Source of the DNA: Xiphydria camelus
Taxonomy: Eukaryota > Arthropoda > Insecta > Hymenoptera > Xiphydriidae
DNA: 64,000 bases
Assembly: GCA_963678675.1 (NCBI GenBank)
Contig: OY783192.1
Span: forward strand, 36,239,250-36,303,249
Reading direction: 5' to 3'
Part shown: positions 62,901-64,000 of the stretch, one piece after another
Position numbering within the stretch: position 1 is the stretch's first letter
Layout of the letters: the number at the start of each line of letters is the position of its first letter
The notes under the pieces: generated by a model
What the model was told of the DNA's origin: nothing
Seen by the model: only the letters and a program-made list of their open reading frames with translations
The model's database searches: none
Made by a program: the position numbers and the translations under genes

Positions 62901-63514
62901 AATCGTACGCGCGATACTCGGAATCCCTCGCTCGGTTTTCACGCGGGAAAGCAAACGGGTTTCGCAAGCCGCAGAAGCACTCGGATCGGCCGCGTGTACA
63001 CCGCAACGAGAGACCGTGCCGAGCCGCCGCGCGCCTTCCCTTCACTCCGTGATCACTCGCCGCGAATCGCCTCGGCCGCTCCGAATTCGCAAAATCGCGG
63101 CTCGCCGCGCGCGTCTTTCCGCGCGGACACGGTCGATCGATCGCCCGCTCCCGGACACGGGCGCGTTTCTCTTCCCGCGGTGGTTTCGCGGAGCGCGCGG
63201 GCGGATCGCCCCGAAAAAATGAAGGGGCGAGGTGCGCGCACCGCAGGATCGCCGCAGGATCGCCGCGGCGAGACCTACCCGTGTCTTTCGCATCGGCGGC
63301 GATTGCGTGCGGAGAATGATTATTATTCGCGCAAACGGAGCCTCCTTGAGTCGTACAACGCGGGAGAAAGAGGGCCGCATCGATTATCCTGGAAGCGAGT
63401 GCGAACGTCCCGTCGCGAGGGACGACGACACCGGGGATGATGCCTACTCACCTCCGTGAGGAGGACCAGGAGGAGTCCGGAAATCCGCGCTCGCATTGAC
63501 CTCGTAGTTTCCAT
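51000..63514 (-). CDS. Ptp10D: Receptor-type tyrosine phosphatase Ptp10D (R3 type), intact distal copy
   Basis: Single-pass receptor phosphatase with an FN3 ectodomain. In Drosophila this family acts in CNS axon guidance and restrains receptor kinases in tracheal tubes. Exons (5' to 3', - strand): 63452-63514, 58855-59101, 58468-58743, 58185-58391, 57747-58100, 57496-57665, 57054-57417, 56451-56720, 56084-56386, 55579-55857, 54952-55361, 54450-54827, 53703-53895, 53293-53461, 52968-53220, 52615-52872, 52146-52530, 51000-51031. Phases agree and the total is 4611 nt (1536 aa). Exon 1 is a signal peptide ([21 protein letters not shown]; the second ATG at 63496 is also possible). FN3 repeats run to about residue 1171, the membrane segment is about 1176-1199, and one PTP domain follows: [26 protein letters not shown] (Asp 1415), [12 protein letters not shown] (Cys 1447, Arg 1453) and QTEQQY. 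The last exon, spliced across an intron of about 1.1 kb, gives the tail [10 protein letters not shown]. The protein is near-collinear with fly Ptp10D. Intron 1 (59102-63451) is the longest. Confidence 0.95.
51155..51433. mobile_element. MITE family 3, copy 4, in distal Ptp10D last intron
   Basis: 279-bp orthologue of 38005-38266, TA-flanked (51153-51154, 51434-51435). It differs from its partner by scattered substitutions and small indels. Its length and base differences could be used to date the duplication without coding constraint. Confidence 0.85.
59232..59488. mobile_element. MITE in intron 1 of distal Ptp10D
   Basis: Left end CAGAGAAAAACTAATTT, right end the inverse of CACGGGAAAAACTAATTT; TA precedes the left end. 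Its first about 50 bases also exist in the proximal copy (46078-46133), where the sequence then jumps to the region matching 63130. Confidence 0.7.
60655..60685. repeat. (ACG)n microsatellite
   Basis: About nine uninterrupted ACG units inside intron 1 of the distal Ptp10D copy. Confidence 0.9.
60905..61140. mobile_element. MITE in intron 1 of distal Ptp10D, second
   Basis: Ends CACCGAGGAAAACATTTG and the inverse of CACACTTGGAACAAAATTTG, plus inner arms GAGAGCAC-TTTATTCGAT and its inverse near 60958 and 61065. About 236 bp, non-coding. Confidence 0.6.
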
Positions 63515-63919
63515 CCCGTCGTGGCGATACACGCGAGACAACCCGCGCTGGATTCGACGGACGGGACGCGCGCACTTTCTCACGCGTACTGCTCGCACTC
63601 GCTCTCACCGGGCCGCGCACCGCGACCGTCTCGCTCGCCTCGTATCGCGCGCACGAATCACGATATCACGAGAGACGACGGGGACCTGCCCGTCGCGCTC
63701 GCAATGCTGGACACCTGTGCACCGGACACCTGTGCGCCGAGGGTGATCTCGCGCGCGCCTCCCGTCTTCTCTCCGCGATTATCGCACGCGCGCGCGGAGC
63801 TGACGCGATCCCCAGCTCCGTAGCCTCTGGCTCCGCGGTCTCGTTCTCTCGTCTCCTCTGTATCCCTCGGCCGCCCCCGCCACCGTCCGTCTCACTCGCG
63901 TCTCGTTCGGCGGCGCGGA

Positions 63920-64000
63920 TCAGACGTAGCGCGCTTTCATTTCGAGGGAACAGCACTCGATGGACTGGCGCACTTTCATGATTTCCGTGCCAACGAGGCC
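63920..64000 (-). CDS. Possible last coding exon of an unidentified gene, cut by the window edge
   Basis: Reading the - strand from the window edge gives 26 codons and TGA (63920-63922). The peptide includes EIMKVRQSIECCSLEMK and ends ARYV. Its composition is protein-like, unlike the Arg/Ala-rich noise peptides of the surrounding GC-rich DNA. I do not recognise the family and cannot see a splice acceptor because the window ends. It would lie upstream of, and in the same orientation as, Ptp10D. Confidence 0.35.
   Translation of the reverse strand, partial: GLVGTEIMKVRQSIECCSLEMKARYV

Larger units (their letters stand above)
59489..63451. other. Intron 1 of distal Ptp10D, mostly unique
   Basis: The distal intron 1 runs 59102-63451. 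Apart from two MITEs, a (ACG)n run and an (AG)n run near 61461-61488 it holds GC-rich DNA with no coding exon I can support. 63131-63290 and 63430-63451 match the short intron of the proximal copy. Confidence 0.55.
47290..63493. repeat. Tandem segmental duplication, unit 2 (yellow scar plus intact Ptp10D)
   Basis: Direct repeat of 35283-46344. Intron and exon order, exon lengths and even a MITE in the last Ptp10D intron (38005-38266 against 51155-51433) are shared. The parts found only here are 48288-50911 and 59284-63130. Right of 63493 the sequence continues into the 5' end of exon 1, which has no counterpart after 46344. Confidence 0.9.

Overview
This is animal nuclear DNA, and the two identifiable genes point to an insect: a yellow (MRJP-family) gene and the receptor tyrosine phosphatase Ptp10D. 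The CpG-rich composition with many (CG)n tracts, the dense short DNA-transposon relics and the gene content fit Hymenoptera, perhaps an ant. The species is an inference; no search was possible.

Layout. Positions 1-33 kb contain no gene I can defend. They are GC-rich intergenic DNA littered with terminal-inverted-repeat elements: a mariner deletion derivative, several TA-flanked MITE families, a piggyBac-like TTAA element, nested MITEs, a 2.45-kb element with duplicated ends, and four copies of a repeat with a (TTC)n tail. Positions 33.4-37.1 kb hold a complete six-exon yellow gene on the + strand (429 aa). From 37.8 to 63.5 kb the - strand carries two tandem copies of Ptp10D, tail to tail with yellow. 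The last 81 bases may be the end of another - strand coding exon.

Main result. A tandem duplication with endpoints in yellow intron 1 (near 35283) and in Ptp10D exon 1 (near 63493) explains the region. The left unit (35.28-46.34 kb) kept the whole yellow gene but cut Ptp10D off at its start codon. The right unit (47.29-63.5 kb) kept the whole Ptp10D gene but only a scrap of yellow, from which exons 2-6 are missing. The distal Ptp10D is intact: 18 exons, 4611 nt, 1536 aa, with signal peptide, FN3 array, one membrane segment and a single phosphatase domain with all catalytic residues. The proximal copy keeps the 17 complete downstream exons at identical lengths with usable splice sites, but it has no ATG, an in-frame TGA where the start should be, and a TGA inside the phosphatase domain. 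It is either a duplicate that was non-functional from birth, or, if expressed from another start, a membrane-anchored receptor without phosphatase activity.

How the genes work. Yellow is a secreted cuticle protein needed for black pigment. Ptp10D is an R3-type receptor phosphatase acting in axon guidance and tracheal tube shape. They share no known pathway; their link here is positional.
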